Positions 16,428 through 25,690 of a DNA stretch of 64,000 bases are shown piece by piece. The notes beneath the pieces are model-generated. The model did no database searches and had not been told where the DNA came from. It saw only the letters and a list, made by a program, of their open reading frames with translations. Position 1 is the first letter of the stretch, and each line of letters starts with the position of its first letter. The translations under genes were made by a program, and so were the position numbers. The DNA is from Bradyrhizobium ottawaense (lineage in GTDB: Bacteria > Pseudomonadota > Alphaproteobacteria > Rhizobiales > Xanthobacteraceae): contig NZ_CP029425.2 in NCBI RefSeq assembly GCF_002278135.3, positions 5,742,001-5,806,000 on the forward strand, in the 5' to 3' direction.

Positions 16428-18128
16428 ATGAATCTGGCGCGGTTCATTCGGCGACAACTCCTCTCGCTATCCGGCGTCGGCCTCATGCTCGGTGCGCTGT
16501 TCTTCGCGGCTGCACTGACGCCGACGCTGATCCCCAGGAGCTATCTCACGCAAGGTGTCCTCGCCGGCGGCTGCTTTGCGATCGGCTATTTCGCCGGCGT
16601 GCTGTGGCGGCGGCTGTGGCACTATCTCGAGCTGCCCGAGCCTTCGGCGCGCGCCAGATCGATTGCGAATGCGCTGGCGGCAGTTGGTTGCCTGCTCGTC
16701 GTCATCGTCTTCCTGTGGCGCGCAGCCGAATGGCAGAACTCGATCCGCGCCGTGATGAAGATGGCGCCGGTCGAGACCGCGCATCCGCTCAAGGTCTGCG
16801 TCATCGCCCTGGTCAGTTTCGTCGTGCTGCTGGTGCTGGGACGGCTGTTCGCACTCCTCGCCCGCTTCCTCGCCACGCATACGAGGCGCGTCATTCCGCG
16901 GAAACTCGCCAACGTCATCGGCGTACTCGCCGCAGGCCTGCTGCTCTGGTCGATCGCCAGCAATGTCCTGATCAACACGGCGTTTCGCGCACTCGATTCG
17001 TCCTTCCGCGAGCTCGACGCCTTGCACGAGCCCGAGCGGCCGCAACCGACCGCCGCCGATCGGACGGGAAGCCCGGCGTCGCTGGTGAAGTGGAACGAGC
17101 TCGGACGCACGGGACGCCGGTTCATTGCCTCGGGTCCGAACGCAACCGAGATCAGTGCCGTCAGCGGAAGGCCGGCGCAGGACCCGGTCCGGGTCTATGT
17201 CGGCCTCGCCGGCGGCGCCACCGCGCAGGCGCGCGCCAGGCTTGCGCTCGAGGAGCTCAAGCGCCAGCGCGGTTTTGATCGCAAGATCCTGATCGTCGTC
17301 ACGCCGACCGGCACCGGCTGGATCGACCCTGCTGCGATGGACACGGTCGAATATCTCCACCATGGCGACGTCGCCAGCGTTGCGATGCAGTACTCCTATC
17401 TCAACAGCCCGATGTCGCTGTTGTTTCAGCCCGAATACGGCGCGGAGGCGGCGCGCGCGCTGTTCGCGGAGATCTACGGCTATTGGACGACGCTGCCGAG
17501 GGACAAGCGGCCGAAGCTGTATCTGCACGGGCTCAGCCTCGGCGCCATGAATTCGGAGAAATCCGCGGAACTGTTCGAGATGATCGGCGATCCCATCGCC
17601 GGCGCGCTATGGAGCGGGGCGCCGTTCGAGAGCCGCCTGTGGCGCTCGATCACGGCGAACCGCAATCCGGGATCGCCGGCGTGGCTGCCGCAATTCCGCG
17701 ACAACCGCTTCGTGCGCTTCATGAACCAGAACGGATCGACGGTTCCGGCAGACGCGCCGTGGGGTCCGATGCGCGTCGTCTACCTGCAATATGCCAGCGA
17801 CGCGATCACCTTCTTCGCCTATCGCGATGCCTACCAGGCCCCGGCCTGGATGAGCGCGCCGCGCGGGCCGGACGTGTCCCCGGAGCTGCGATGGTATCCG
17901 ATCGTGACGATGCTCCAGCTCGCCCTCGACATGGCGGTTGCGACCAACACGCCGATGGGCTTTGGCCATGTCTATGCGCCCGAGCATTATGTCGATGCCT
18001 GGATCGCGGTGACCGATGTCCATGACTGGTCCGCCGAGGGGCTGGCACAGCTCAAAGCGCAGCTTGCGGCGAAAGCCCGGAAGACGGGCGCGGGCAATAT
18101 CGACGACGATTCCGACCGCGGCGGCTAG
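16428..18128 (+). CDS. Membrane-anchored alpha/beta-hydrolase family protein
   Basis: 566 residues. The N-terminal third holds several membrane segments (about 12-32, 38-56, 78-97, 118-140 and 158-180, as in LMLGALFFAAALTPTLIP). The C-terminal half is an alpha/beta hydrolase with the nucleophile elbow LHGLSLGAMNSE (Ser near 370). This arrangement matches the Abhydrolase_9 family with its own N-terminal membrane domain. The start ATG follows GGGAGG. The TTG three bases earlier is less likely. It begins 28 bp after the GAF kinase and may share its transcript. It ends 4 bp from the convergent DHA2 exporter. Substrates of this family are not firmly known; a lipid or ester is likely. Confidence 0.8.
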   Translation: MNLARFIRRQLLSLSGVGLMLGALFFAAALTPTLIPRSYLTQGVLAGGCFAIGYFAGVLWRRLWHYLELPEPSARARSIANALAAVGCLLVVIVFLWRAAEWQNSIRAVMKMAPVETAHPLKVCVIALVSFVVLLVLGRLFALLARFLATHTRRVIPRKLANVIGVLAAGLLLWSIASNVLINTAFRALDSSFRELDALHEPERPQPTAADRTGSPASLVKWNELGRTGRRFIASGPNATEISAVSGRPAQDPVRVYVGLAGGATAQARARLALEELKRQRGFDRKILIVVTPTGTGWIDPAAMDTVEYLHHGDVASVAMQYSYLNSPMSLLFQPEYGAEAARALFAEIYGYWTTLPRDKRPKLYLHGLSLGAMNSEKSAELFEMIGDPIAGALWSGAPFESRLWRSITANRNPGSPAWLPQFRDNRFVRFMNQNGSTVPADAPWGPMRVVYLQYASDAITFFAYRDAYQAPAWMSAPRGPDVSPELRWYPIVTMLQLALDMAVATNTPMGFGHVYAPEHYVDAWIAVTDVHDWSAEGLAQLKAQLAAKARKTGAGNIDDDSDRGG

Positions 18129-18132
18129 GCGC

Positions 18133-19716
18133 CTACTCCGCCATCTCCACCGGCTGCGCCGTGGCGGGACCGGCCAGCGGCCGCTCCTCCATCGCGATCA
18201 GGCACAGCGCGGCAATGGTCATCAGCGCGGTGGCGGCGCCGAACACGTAGCGGAACGCGTGGCGCATGTCCTCAGCGGGAATGGCGACGGCGCCCGCGGC
18301 GTGGTGCTCGCCGGCGAGCGGAACGTCGATGCCGAGCGCGATCAGCAGGATCGCGGCGAACGCGGCGACCGTGAACGAGGACATCAGCGAGCGGAAGAAG
18401 TTCATCGCGCCGGTGATGGTGCCGACCTGCGGGCGCGCCACCGAGTTCTGCAGCGAGACCACGCACACCGGGAAGGTGGTGCCGAGCCCGAGCGCGAACG
18501 CCGCCATCAGCGTGAGCAAGCCCCACAGCGGCAGAGTGGTGAGCGTGAGGCCGAGGCCGCACAGCGCGGCCCAGGACGTGCCGATGATGGCGACGCGCTT
18601 GTAGTGTTTTGCACGGGCCATGGTGCGGCCGGCGACGGCCGCGCCGACGGTCGAGACCGCCGCGAGCGGGATCAGCGCAAGGCCGGCCTCGCTTGCGGTG
18701 AGGTGGTAGACCGACTCGTAATAAAGCGGCAGCTGCACGGTGAGGCCGGTGATCGCACCGAGCCCGCAGCCGCCGGCGGTCAGCGCGAACGGCGCCACCG
18801 ATCCGGTCAGCAGCTTCAACGGCAGGAACGGCTCGTCGGCCCGCCGGGCGTGCCACACGAAGCTGACGGCGAGCGCGACGGCGCCGCCCACCATCGCAAG
18901 CACGGTCGGCGACAGCCAGGGATAGCGCGTACCGCCCCAGGTCAGCACCAGCATGAAGACGACGGCGGACGCCATCAGCAAAACGCCGCCGAGCCAATCG
19001 ACCTTGCGCTTGCGGTGGAACACCGGGATCTTCTTCATCTTCGGCAGCAGCATCACGATGGCCGCGGCCGCGAGCGGCAGGTTGATCCAGAAGATCATCG
19101 ACCAATGCAGATGCTCGGCGAACACACCGCCGATGACCGGGCCCAAAATCCCGCCGACCATCCAGACGCTGGAGAAATAGGCCTGGTACTGGCCGCGCTC
19201 GCGCGGGGATACGACGTCGGAGATCACGGTCTGCACGACAGGCATGATGCCGCCGCCGCCGAGCCCCTGAAGGCCGCGCGCCAAAATCAGCATCGGCATG
19301 TTCGGCGCGATCGCGCACAGCACCGAGCCCGCCACGAACAGGCTGAGCGAGATGATGATCATGACGCGGCGGCCGTAGATGTCGCTGAGCGTGCCGAACA
19401 CCGGCGCGACCGCGGTCGAGGCGAGCAGATAGGCGGTGATGACCCAGGAGAGATTGGAGACGTCCTGGAACTGGCGCCCGATGGTCGGCAGCGCGGTCGC
19501 CACGATGGTCTGGTCGAGCGCTGCCAGGAACATCGTCAGCATCAGGCTGATGACGATGGTGCGGACCTCGTCCTGTGACAGCGGCACCGGCGGCGCGATC
19601 GACGGCGCGTCATCGACGCTGATGACTTCGCTCGGAAGCCGGGACAGCTCCTCGGCGATATCGTCAGGCAAAGTCTGGATGTCGGCAGAACTGCTCTGCC
19701 GGTCGAACTTGTTCAT
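18133..19716 (-). CDS. MFS multidrug exporter, DHA2 (14-TM) family
   Basis: Proton-driven drug exporter of the inner membrane, 527 residues, the right size for 14 membrane helices. Family marks include LDQTIVATALPTIGRQF in helix 1, the A-loop motif GTLSDIYGRRVMII, and the helix-4/5 region LARGLQGLGGGGIMPVVQ followed by VSPRERGQYQ. The cytosolic N-terminus of about 50 residues is longer than usual and acidic. I start at the ATG whose complement is 19714-19716 (MNKFDRQSS), after GAGCGAG; the frame runs to 19752. No regulator or periplasmic adaptor is adjacent. It may be co-transcribed with the YcgN gene 163 bp upstream. Confidence 0.88.
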   Translation of the reverse strand: MNKFDRQSSSADIQTLPDDIAEELSRLPSEVISVDDAPSIAPPVPLSQDEVRTIVISLMLTMFLAALDQTIVATALPTIGRQFQDVSNLSWVITAYLLASTAVAPVFGTLSDIYGRRVMIIISLSLFVAGSVLCAIAPNMPMLILARGLQGLGGGGIMPVVQTVISDVVSPRERGQYQAYFSSVWMVGGILGPVIGGVFAEHLHWSMIFWINLPLAAAAIVMLLPKMKKIPVFHRKRKVDWLGGVLLMASAVVFMLVLTWGGTRYPWLSPTVLAMVGGAVALAVSFVWHARRADEPFLPLKLLTGSVAPFALTAGGCGLGAITGLTVQLPLYYESVYHLTASEAGLALIPLAAVSTVGAAVAGRTMARAKHYKRVAIIGTSWAALCGLGLTLTTLPLWGLLTLMAAFALGLGTTFPVCVVSLQNSVARPQVGTITGAMNFFRSLMSSFTVAAFAAILLIALGIDVPLAGEHHAAGAVAIPAEDMRHAFRYVFGAATALMTIAALCLIAMEERPLAGPATAQPVEMAE

Positions 19717-19879
19717 CTCGCTCGGATGCCGTGTGGCGGCACAACGCCGCAAAGGATTCGTTCTATGCAGCCCAATGTAGACAGCAAAGTTTGTCCCGGG
19801 CAGGCACCGCGGCGCATGGGTGCATCCCGCCCCCGGGCCATCCCGAAGACGTGATCGCCGCGCAAGACCTGACGGCAGC

Positions 19880-20395
19880 TCAGTCCTTCGGACGTCGCTT
19901 CAGGCGGGCTCGTTTCGGCAGCAGCGCCGGCCATTGCACGATGTGGTCCTCGAGCTCCTCGTCCGGGATCTCGTCCTCGCTGCCTTCCACCCGTCCGCGC
20001 ACGGAGACGCCGGCGTCATGCACCGTGTTTGGATCACCGGAGACCAGCGGATGCCACCAATAGAGATCGCGCCCTTCGGCGACCAGCTTGTAGCCGCAGC
20101 TCGGCGGCAGCCAGTTCAGGGTGCGGACATTGGCCGGCGTCAGGCGGACGCAGTCGGGAACCTTGTCGGAGCGATTCGGATAGTCCTTGCAGGCGCAGCT
20201 CATCCCATCGAGCAGCTTGCAGCCGATATGGGTGAAATAGATCTGCCCGGTGTCCTCGTCCTCGAGCTTGTTCAGGCAGCAGCGCCCGCAGCCGTCGCAC
20301 AGGCTTTCCCATTCGCCCGCCGACATCTCTTCCAACGTCTTGGTTTTCCAGAAGAATCCTTCCTGGCCTGAAGGTCGTTTGGGAACTGCGGTCAT
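19880..20395 (-). CDS. YcgN/UPF0260 family cysteine-cluster protein
   Basis: 171-residue cytosolic protein of the YcgN family. The conserved cysteines appear as [13 protein letters not shown] (near 31-43), [20 protein letters not shown] (near 55-74), VPDCVRL (near 80) and LPPSCGYKL (near 96). This matches a zinc- or iron-binding cysteine cluster (CxxCGRCC family). The C-terminus is basic ([11 protein letters not shown]). The start ATG (complement 20393-20395) gives the usual family length; the frame to 20467 is an artefact. The biochemical role of the family is unknown. It is divergent from the PBP1A gene across a 294-bp gap. Confidence 0.88.
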   Translation of the reverse strand: MTAVPKRPSGQEGFFWKTKTLEEMSAGEWESLCDGCGRCCLNKLEDEDTGQIYFTHIGCKLLDGMSCACKDYPNRSDKVPDCVRLTPANVRTLNWLPPSCGYKLVAEGRDLYWWHPLVSGDPNTVHDAGVSVRGRVEGSEDEIPDEELEDHIVQWPALLPKRARLKRRPKD

Positions 20396-20689
20396 GCGCC
20401 TCAACAAAAGTTCGAAAGAGCTACGGCTCGAGCCATCTAGGGCGTGCGGCCGGGGTGGTGCAAGCAACCGACCTTTGAGGCCCGTAATGATCCGGGGTCA
20501 ATTAGGCCTGTTGTTCAAAATCGCGAGCGTGACCATTGGTTTATGGGCCCCGCTCGGCTAGAAGGAACAGCAAGCCCCTCGGATGCTGGCCGGGCGCCTT
20601 GGGTTTGCCGCAACATTCCCTCAAGACGTCTCGATGCCGCCCCCGGCCGGGTGCTTGAACGCTTTCGAACCAAGCCTCAAGGGTTCTAG

Positions 20690-22978
20690 GTGCGCCAGAT
20701 CATACCACCGCATTGGAAGCAGAAGGTCCGGAATTTCTTCCTGGACCTCGATGCGCGCATCGACTCCTCGCTGTTCTCCTCGGCCAAGGGCATCCGCGAG
20801 CTCTACGAGCGCTACTCGACCTTCATGGACCGCTTCTATGTCGGGCGCTGGAAGCGCTGGGTGTTCATCGAGCCGCTGTCGGAGGCCGCCACCCTCGGCC
20901 TCGGCGGCCTGGTCGTGATGCTCACCCTCGCCATCCCCGCCTTCCGCGAGACCGCGGACGAGGACTGGCTGAAGAAGTCCGATCTCGCCGTGAGCTTCCT
21001 CGACCGCTACGGCAACCCGATCGGCAGCCGCGGCATCAAGCACAACGACTCGATCCCGCTGGAAGATTTCCCGGACGTGCTGATCAAGGCGACGCTGGCG
21101 ACCGAGGACCGTCGCTTCTACGAGCATTTCGGCATCGACATCGCCGGCACCGCGCGCGCGCTCGTGACCAACGCGCAGGCCGGCGGCGTCCGCCAGGGCG
21201 GCTCCTCGATCACCCAGCAGCTCGCCAAGAACCTGTTCCTCAGCAACGAGCGCACCATCGAGCGCAAGGTCAACGAGGCCTTCCTCGCGGTCTGGCTGGA
21301 ATGGCGCCTGACCAAGAACGAGATCCTCAAGCTCTATCTGGACCGCGCCTATATGGGCGGTGGCACCTTCGGCGTCGACGGCGCGGCACATTTCTACTTC
21401 AACAAGTCCGCGCGCGACGTGACGCTGGCGGAAGCTGCGATGCTCGCCGGCCTGTTCAAGGCCCCGACCAAATACGCCCCGCACATCAACCTGCCCGCCG
21501 CCCGCGCCCGCGCCAACGTCGTGCTCGACAACCTCGTCGATGCCGGCTTCATGACCGAGGGCCAGGTGTTCGGCGCCCGTCGCAATCCGGCCTTCGCGGT
21601 CGATCGCCGCGACGAGGCTTCGCCGAACTACTATCTCGACTACGCCTTCGACGAGATGCGCAAGCTGGTCGACACTTTCCCGAAGTCCTACACCGAGCGC
21701 GTCTTCGTGGTGCGCCTCGCCATCGACACCAACGTGCAGAAGGCCGCCGAAGACGCGGTCGAGAACCAGCTACGCCAGTTCGGCCGCGATTATCACGCAA
21801 CGCAAGCGGCGACCGTGGTGTCCGATCTCGACGGCGGCATCCGCGCCATGGTCGGCGGCCGCGACTATGGCGCCAGCCAGTTCAACCGCGCCACCGACGC
21901 CTACCGCCAGCCGGGCTCCTCGTTCAAGCCCTACGTCTACACCACCGCGCTGCTGAACGGTTTTACGCCGAACTCGATCGTGGTCGACGGCCCGGTCTGC
22001 ATCGGCAATTGGTGCCCGCAGAACTATGGCCATTCCTATTCCGGCTCGGTGACGCTGACGCAGGCGATCACGCGCTCGATCAACGTCGTGCCGGTGAAGC
22101 TGTCGATCGCGATCGGCCAGAAGGAGCAGCCGAAGGCGCCGAACCCGGCCAAGATCGGCCGCGCCAAGATCGTCGAAGTCGCGCGCCGCTTCGGCCTCAA
22201 GGCGCCGCTGCCCGACACGCCGTCGCTGCCGATCGGCTCGGACGAAGTCACCGTGCTCGAGCACGCGGTCGCCTACGCGACCTTCCCCAACCGCGGCAAG
22301 GCGGTGACGCCGCATTCGGTGCTCGAAGTGCGCACCGGCGCCGGCGACCTCGTCTGGCGCTGGGACCGCGACGGGCCGAAGCCGCGGCAGGCGATCCCCG
22401 CCTCCGTGGCCGCCGACATGGCGGGCATGATGAGCCACGTCGTCAGCGAAGGCACCGCGCGCCGTGCCGCGCTCGACGGCATTCCGACCGCGGGCAAGAC
22501 CGGCACGACCAACGCGTATCGCGACGCCTGGTTCGTCGGCTACACCGGCAATTTCACCTGCGCGGTCTGGTACGGCAACGACGACTACTCGCCGACCAAC
22601 CGCATGACCGGCGGCTCGCTGCCGGCGCAGACCTGGCACGACATCATGCTCGCGGCGCATCAGGGCGTCGAGGTCCGGGAGATCCCCGGCATCGGCATGG
22701 GCCAGAAGCTGCCGCCGCAGCATGTGAGCAACGCGCAGGCCAACGCGGCGCCGAAGGTGCTGGAGACCAAGCCGGGTCCGCCGCCGGTGCTGACCAAGCG
22801 CGGCGCCGACATCCTGGTGCGCGTCGAGAAGCTGCTGGATGACGCTGCCAAGACGGCGAAGAAATCGGCCGATGCCGACACCAAGGCGGCGAGGCCGCCC
22901 TCGGCGACGAGCGCGCTCGCCTTCCCGCAGAACTATGCGGAAGAGAATGCCAACGCCTCCGCCCCGCGCAAGAACTGA
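20690..22978 (+). CDS. Bifunctional penicillin-binding protein 1A (transglycosylase/transpeptidase)
   Basis: Class A PBP for peptidoglycan synthesis, 762 residues. A cytosolic segment of about 60 residues precedes one membrane anchor (near 64-84, LGLGGLVVMLTLAIPAF). The glycosyltransferase domain (100-270) shows the catalytic Glu in TEDRRFYEHFGID (near 139), then RQGGSSITQQLAKNLFL and the second Glu region KNEILKLYLDRAY. The transpeptidase domain (370-650) has the SxxK nucleophile in PGSSFKPYVYTTAL (near 408), the SxN-type motif RSINVVPVK and the KTGTT box (near 603). The tail is Ala/Lys-rich. The start is a GTG at 20690 with a weak ribosome binding site, so the first residues are uncertain. 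Confidence 0.92.
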   Translation: MRQIIPPHWKQKVRNFFLDLDARIDSSLFSSAKGIRELYERYSTFMDRFYVGRWKRWVFIEPLSEAATLGLGGLVVMLTLAIPAFRETADEDWLKKSDLAVSFLDRYGNPIGSRGIKHNDSIPLEDFPDVLIKATLATEDRRFYEHFGIDIAGTARALVTNAQAGGVRQGGSSITQQLAKNLFLSNERTIERKVNEAFLAVWLEWRLTKNEILKLYLDRAYMGGGTFGVDGAAHFYFNKSARDVTLAEAAMLAGLFKAPTKYAPHINLPAARARANVVLDNLVDAGFMTEGQVFGARRNPAFAVDRRDEASPNYYLDYAFDEMRKLVDTFPKSYTERVFVVRLAIDTNVQKAAEDAVENQLRQFGRDYHATQAATVVSDLDGGIRAMVGGRDYGASQFNRATDAYRQPGSSFKPYVYTTALLNGFTPNSIVVDGPVCIGNWCPQNYGHSYSGSVTLTQAITRSINVVPVKLSIAIGQKEQPKAPNPAKIGRAKIVEVARRFGLKAPLPDTPSLPIGSDEVTVLEHAVAYATFPNRGKAVTPHSVLEVRTGAGDLVWRWDRDGPKPRQAIPASVAADMAGMMSHVVSEGTARRAALDGIPTAGKTGTTNAYRDAWFVGYTGNFTCAVWYGNDDYSPTNRMTGGSLPAQTWHDIMLAAHQGVEVREIPGIGMGQKLPPQHVSNAQANAAPKVLETKPGPPPVLTKRGADILVRVEKLLDDAAKTAKKSADADTKAARPPSATSALAFPQNYAEENANASAPRKN

Positions 22979-22987
22979 TCGAAACAA

Positions 22988-23566
22988 GTGCGGCTGATCC
23001 TGATCACATTGACGGCCCTTCTGCTCGCGACGGTGGTCGGCTTGGGCGCGACCTGGATGACGACGACGCGCGGCACCGAGATCGGCGCGCTGACCATCGG
23101 CGCCTGGACCGCGCGCCCGCGCACCGGCACCGCCGACGTCGATCCCTATTCGCGCGCCACCATCGTGCGCAACGGCGAGCTGCCGATCGGCACCGGCGAC
23201 GGCGTCGCCTTCACCGCCACCACCGACGACAAGAAGAAGGCGCTCGACGGCCGCTGCGACGTGATCGTCTCCGGCGTGACGCCGCCGGCGCGATTCTGGA
23301 CGCTGACGCTGTACGACCGCAAGGGCCATCTCGTCGCCAATTCGCTTGCCCGCTACGGCTTCACCAGCCAGGAGATCGTGCGGCAGTCGGACGGTTCGTT
23401 CGAGATCCGCATCGCCTCGCGCTCGCGCGCCGGCAACTGGCTGCCGACCGGCGGCATCGAGCGCTACGCCCTGATGCTGCGGCTCTACGACACCCCGGTC
23501 GGCGTTGCCACGCGCACCCAGCGCGATGCGCCGATGCCCACCATCACGACGGCGGGCTGCTCATGA
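22988..23566 (+). CDS. DUF1214 domain protein, signal-anchored
   Basis: 192 residues starting at GTG. An N-terminal signal or anchor segment (LILITLTALLLATVVGLGAT, about 3-22) precedes a DUF1214 beta-rich domain with the typical VIVSGVTPPARFWTLTLYDRKG and YDTPVG segments. In many proteobacteria DUF1254 and DUF1214 lie in one polypeptide. Here they are two genes: this one ends in an ATGA overlap (23563-23566) with the DUF1254 gene. It begins 9 bp after the PBP1A stop and is probably in the same transcript. The family is periplasmic and of unknown activity. Confidence 0.8.
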   Translation: MRLILITLTALLLATVVGLGATWMTTTRGTEIGALTIGAWTARPRTGTADVDPYSRATIVRNGELPIGTGDGVAFTATTDDKKKALDGRCDVIVSGVTPPARFWTLTLYDRKGHLVANSLARYGFTSQEIVRQSDGSFEIRIASRSRAGNWLPTGGIERYALMLRLYDTPVGVATRTQRDAPMPTITTAGCS

Positions 23567-24147
23567 TCCGCCTCTTGTTCACCGTCGTTGCCGGCGTGGT
23601 GCTGGGCCTCGTGGTCCACCTCGTCAGCGTGCTGGCGCTGCCGCGGATCGCGACGCAGGATGCCTATTCGCGACTGACGCCGATGACGAAGCTCAATGGC
23701 GTCAGCCAGCTTCCCCTCGCCGATCCGCAGACGTCACCGATGCCGTTCATGGACCCGGCCTTTGCGCTGGCGATCTGCCGGTATGACCTCACAAGCGGGC
23801 CGATCAAGCTGACGGTGCCGGTGAGCCAGGCCTACACCTCGGTGTCGTTCTACACCCGCAACGAGATCGCCTATTACGCCATCAACGACCGCTCGGCGGG
23901 CCGCAAGGTGATCGAGCTCGACCTGATGACGGAAGCGCAGCACAACGAGCTGCCCGAGGACGAAGAGGTCACCGCCGCCGACCGCCTGATCATCGATTCC
24001 CCCAGCACCACCGGCCTGATCGTGATGAAGGCGCTCGCCCCCGAGCCCGGCCTGATGCCGCAGGCGCAGGCGACGCTTGCGGCCGCGAGCTGCGGCCCGC
24101 AGACCGAGCCGCCGGCCAAGGCCGAGGCGCCGCGCGGCCGGCGCTGA
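23563..24147 (+). CDS. DUF1254 domain protein, signal-anchored
   Basis: 194 residues with an N-terminal anchor (LLFTVVAGVVLGLVVHLVSVLAL, about 4-26). A single domain follows, with the DUF1254 features CRYDLTSGPIKLTVPVSQ and YTSVSFYTRNEIAYYAINDR. The C-terminal 25 residues are Pro/Ala/Arg-rich and look disordered. Translation is coupled to the DUF1214 gene through ATGA. It completes a PBP1A-DUF1214-DUF1254 gene string, which hints at a cell-envelope role, but the function is unknown. Confidence 0.8.
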   Translation: MIRLLFTVVAGVVLGLVVHLVSVLALPRIATQDAYSRLTPMTKLNGVSQLPLADPQTSPMPFMDPAFALAICRYDLTSGPIKLTVPVSQAYTSVSFYTRNEIAYYAINDRSAGRKVIELDLMTEAQHNELPEDEEVTAADRLIIDSPSTTGLIVMKALAPEPGLMPQAQATLAAASCGPQTEPPAKAEAPRGRR

Positions 24148-24149
24148 GC

Positions 24150-24194
24150 GGGGCTGTTCAGGCGTTCGCAAAACAAAAGCGCGAAAACAACCCC
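24150..24194. terminator. Candidate hairpin between convergent genes
   Basis: GGGGCTGTT (24150-24158) can pair with AACAACCCC (24186-24194) with one mismatch, and TTCGC (24165-24169) with GCGAA (24181-24185), around an A-rich loop. It lies between the DUF1254 stop and the convergent MFS stop. No clear T-run follows on either strand, so termination is only likely by position. Confidence 0.3.
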
Positions 24195-24218
24195 ATGCAC
24201 AGTAGCGGATGCATCTCC

Positions 24219-25589
24219 TCAGATGCCGGAACTCGCCGTTTCGGCTTTCATCGCGGCCTGATGCATATCGATGACCGCCACCGCGATGAACGTAATCGCG
24301 ACGCAGAAGGCGATGACGGCGAAGAACATGGTCGCACCGTAGTTGAGTGCGAATGTGCCGATATACGCGCTGACAATGGCCCCCGCTCGGCCGAAGCCGG
24401 CGGCCGCACCGACACCGGTCGACCGGACGTTGGTTGGATAGATGTGGGCCGCCAGCGCATAGAGAGAGCCCTGCGCGCCGAGCAGACAGAAGCCTTCGAT
24501 GCACAAGAGAGCCATGAGCAGCGGCTGGGTTTCGGTCGATAGCGGTATCGATGCCAGGATCACTGCGCCGAAGGTTGCTGCGCCGGCAACAGTCAGGATC
24601 GCAACGCGCGTTCCATACCTGCCGATCGCCCAACCGGTGACGATGCAGCCACCGACGCCCCCGAAGTTGAACAGTGCCAGACCGAAGCTCGCCGTCTGCA
24701 CGTCAAAACCCTTGCCGGTCAAAAGAGTGGGAGCCCACGCGTAGAGGACGTAGACCGGCAACAAACAGAAGAAGAACGCGATCCAGAGCGCCGTCGTCGT
24801 ACGACGAAATCCGCCAGTGAACAATGCGGTGAGCGAAGCACGTTCGACACCGACGTCGCGCCGGTCGATGAAGGCTTTGGAAGCGGCAGCGGCCTGGTCC
24901 AGGATCCGAACGGATTTCGCCACCCTTTCCATGTCAGCGCCACGCGCCAATAGATATTGCGGCGATTCCGGCAGTGCGAACATCAGGACCGCTGCGACGA
25001 TCACCGGCAACACGCCGCTGACCACGAAGAGCATGCGCCAACCATATTCGGGCTGCAGCTGAGCGGCGATCAGGCCACCAATCATGCCTCCGATGGGGAT
25101 GCAGACAATGCCCAGCATCACGGAAAGACTGCGATTCCGCCTAGGCGTGAATTCTGCGGTCAACGCGGTCGCCGCCGGAAGGGCACCGCCAAGTCCAAGG
25201 CCCGCCAGGAAACGATACAAGCCGACCTCGCCGACACCATGAGCGACCGCAATCGCAAAGGTCGCCGCACCAAACAGGAAGACGGATGCGATGAGGGCAA
25301 CCTTGCGTCCGAGCCAGTCGCCGACGACGCCCCCGATCGGCGTGCCGATCGTCATGCCCACGAAGCCCAACGCGAGGGCCGGAGCGAAATCGCTGCGCGT
25401 GACGCTCCACTCCTTGATCATCGATGGTATGGCGAAGCCGAGAATTTGATTGTCCAGACCGTCGAGGACGATGGCGAGAGCGCAGAGCAGGAGCACCTGC
25501 TTTCGCGAGGCGTTCCACGTCCCCTCCTCTGCGAGCGAACCGATGTCGATAACCCGCTGCTGCGGTGCGTCCAGGACCTGTGTCGTCAC
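24219..25589 (-). CDS. MFS transporter, aromatic acid:H+ symporter type
   Basis: Inner-membrane importer of 456 residues with 12 predicted helices. AAHS-family marks are LDGLDNQILGFAIPSM in helix 1 (acidic DGxD pattern), VGDWLGRKVALIAS in the 2-3 loop, and RFLAGLGLGGALPAATALTAEF after helix 4. I choose the GTG at 25587-25589 because GGGGGAGAACGAAC precedes it at proper spacing and MTTQVLDAPQQ gives a normal N-terminus; the frame to 25778 runs into the folD gene. It is the last gene of the purU-methyltransferase-folD unit, 101 bp after folD. The context suggests uptake of a methoxylated aromatic acid. Confidence 0.85.
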   Translation of the reverse strand: MTTQVLDAPQQRVIDIGSLAEEGTWNASRKQVLLLCALAIVLDGLDNQILGFAIPSMIKEWSVTRSDFAPALALGFVGMTIGTPIGGVVGDWLGRKVALIASVFLFGAATFAIAVAHGVGEVGLYRFLAGLGLGGALPAATALTAEFTPRRNRSLSVMLGIVCIPIGGMIGGLIAAQLQPEYGWRMLFVVSGVLPVIVAAVLMFALPESPQYLLARGADMERVAKSVRILDQAAAASKAFIDRRDVGVERASLTALFTGGFRRTTTALWIAFFFCLLPVYVLYAWAPTLLTGKGFDVQTASFGLALFNFGGVGGCIVTGWAIGRYGTRVAILTVAGAATFGAVILASIPLSTETQPLLMALLCIEGFCLLGAQGSLYALAAHIYPTNVRSTGVGAAAGFGRAGAIVSAYIGTFALNYGATMFFAVIAFCVAITFIAVAVIDMHQAAMKAETASSGI

Positions 25590-25690
25590 GTTCGTTCTCC
25601 CCCTTTTGTAAACGCTTTCGAATATCTCTGCTTGGGCGACCGCAACTCGGCCGCCCAATTCTCGCCAGGCAGTTTGGTCCGGGGCTCCAG

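Noticed and set aside
18016..19578. Open frame of 520 codons on the plus strand
   Set aside because: Antisense to the DHA2 exporter, composed of R, D, H and E runs with no recognisable domain.
20713..22842. Second plus-strand open frame inside PBP1A
   Set aside because: Shifted frame of PBP1A, Arg-rich and without motifs.
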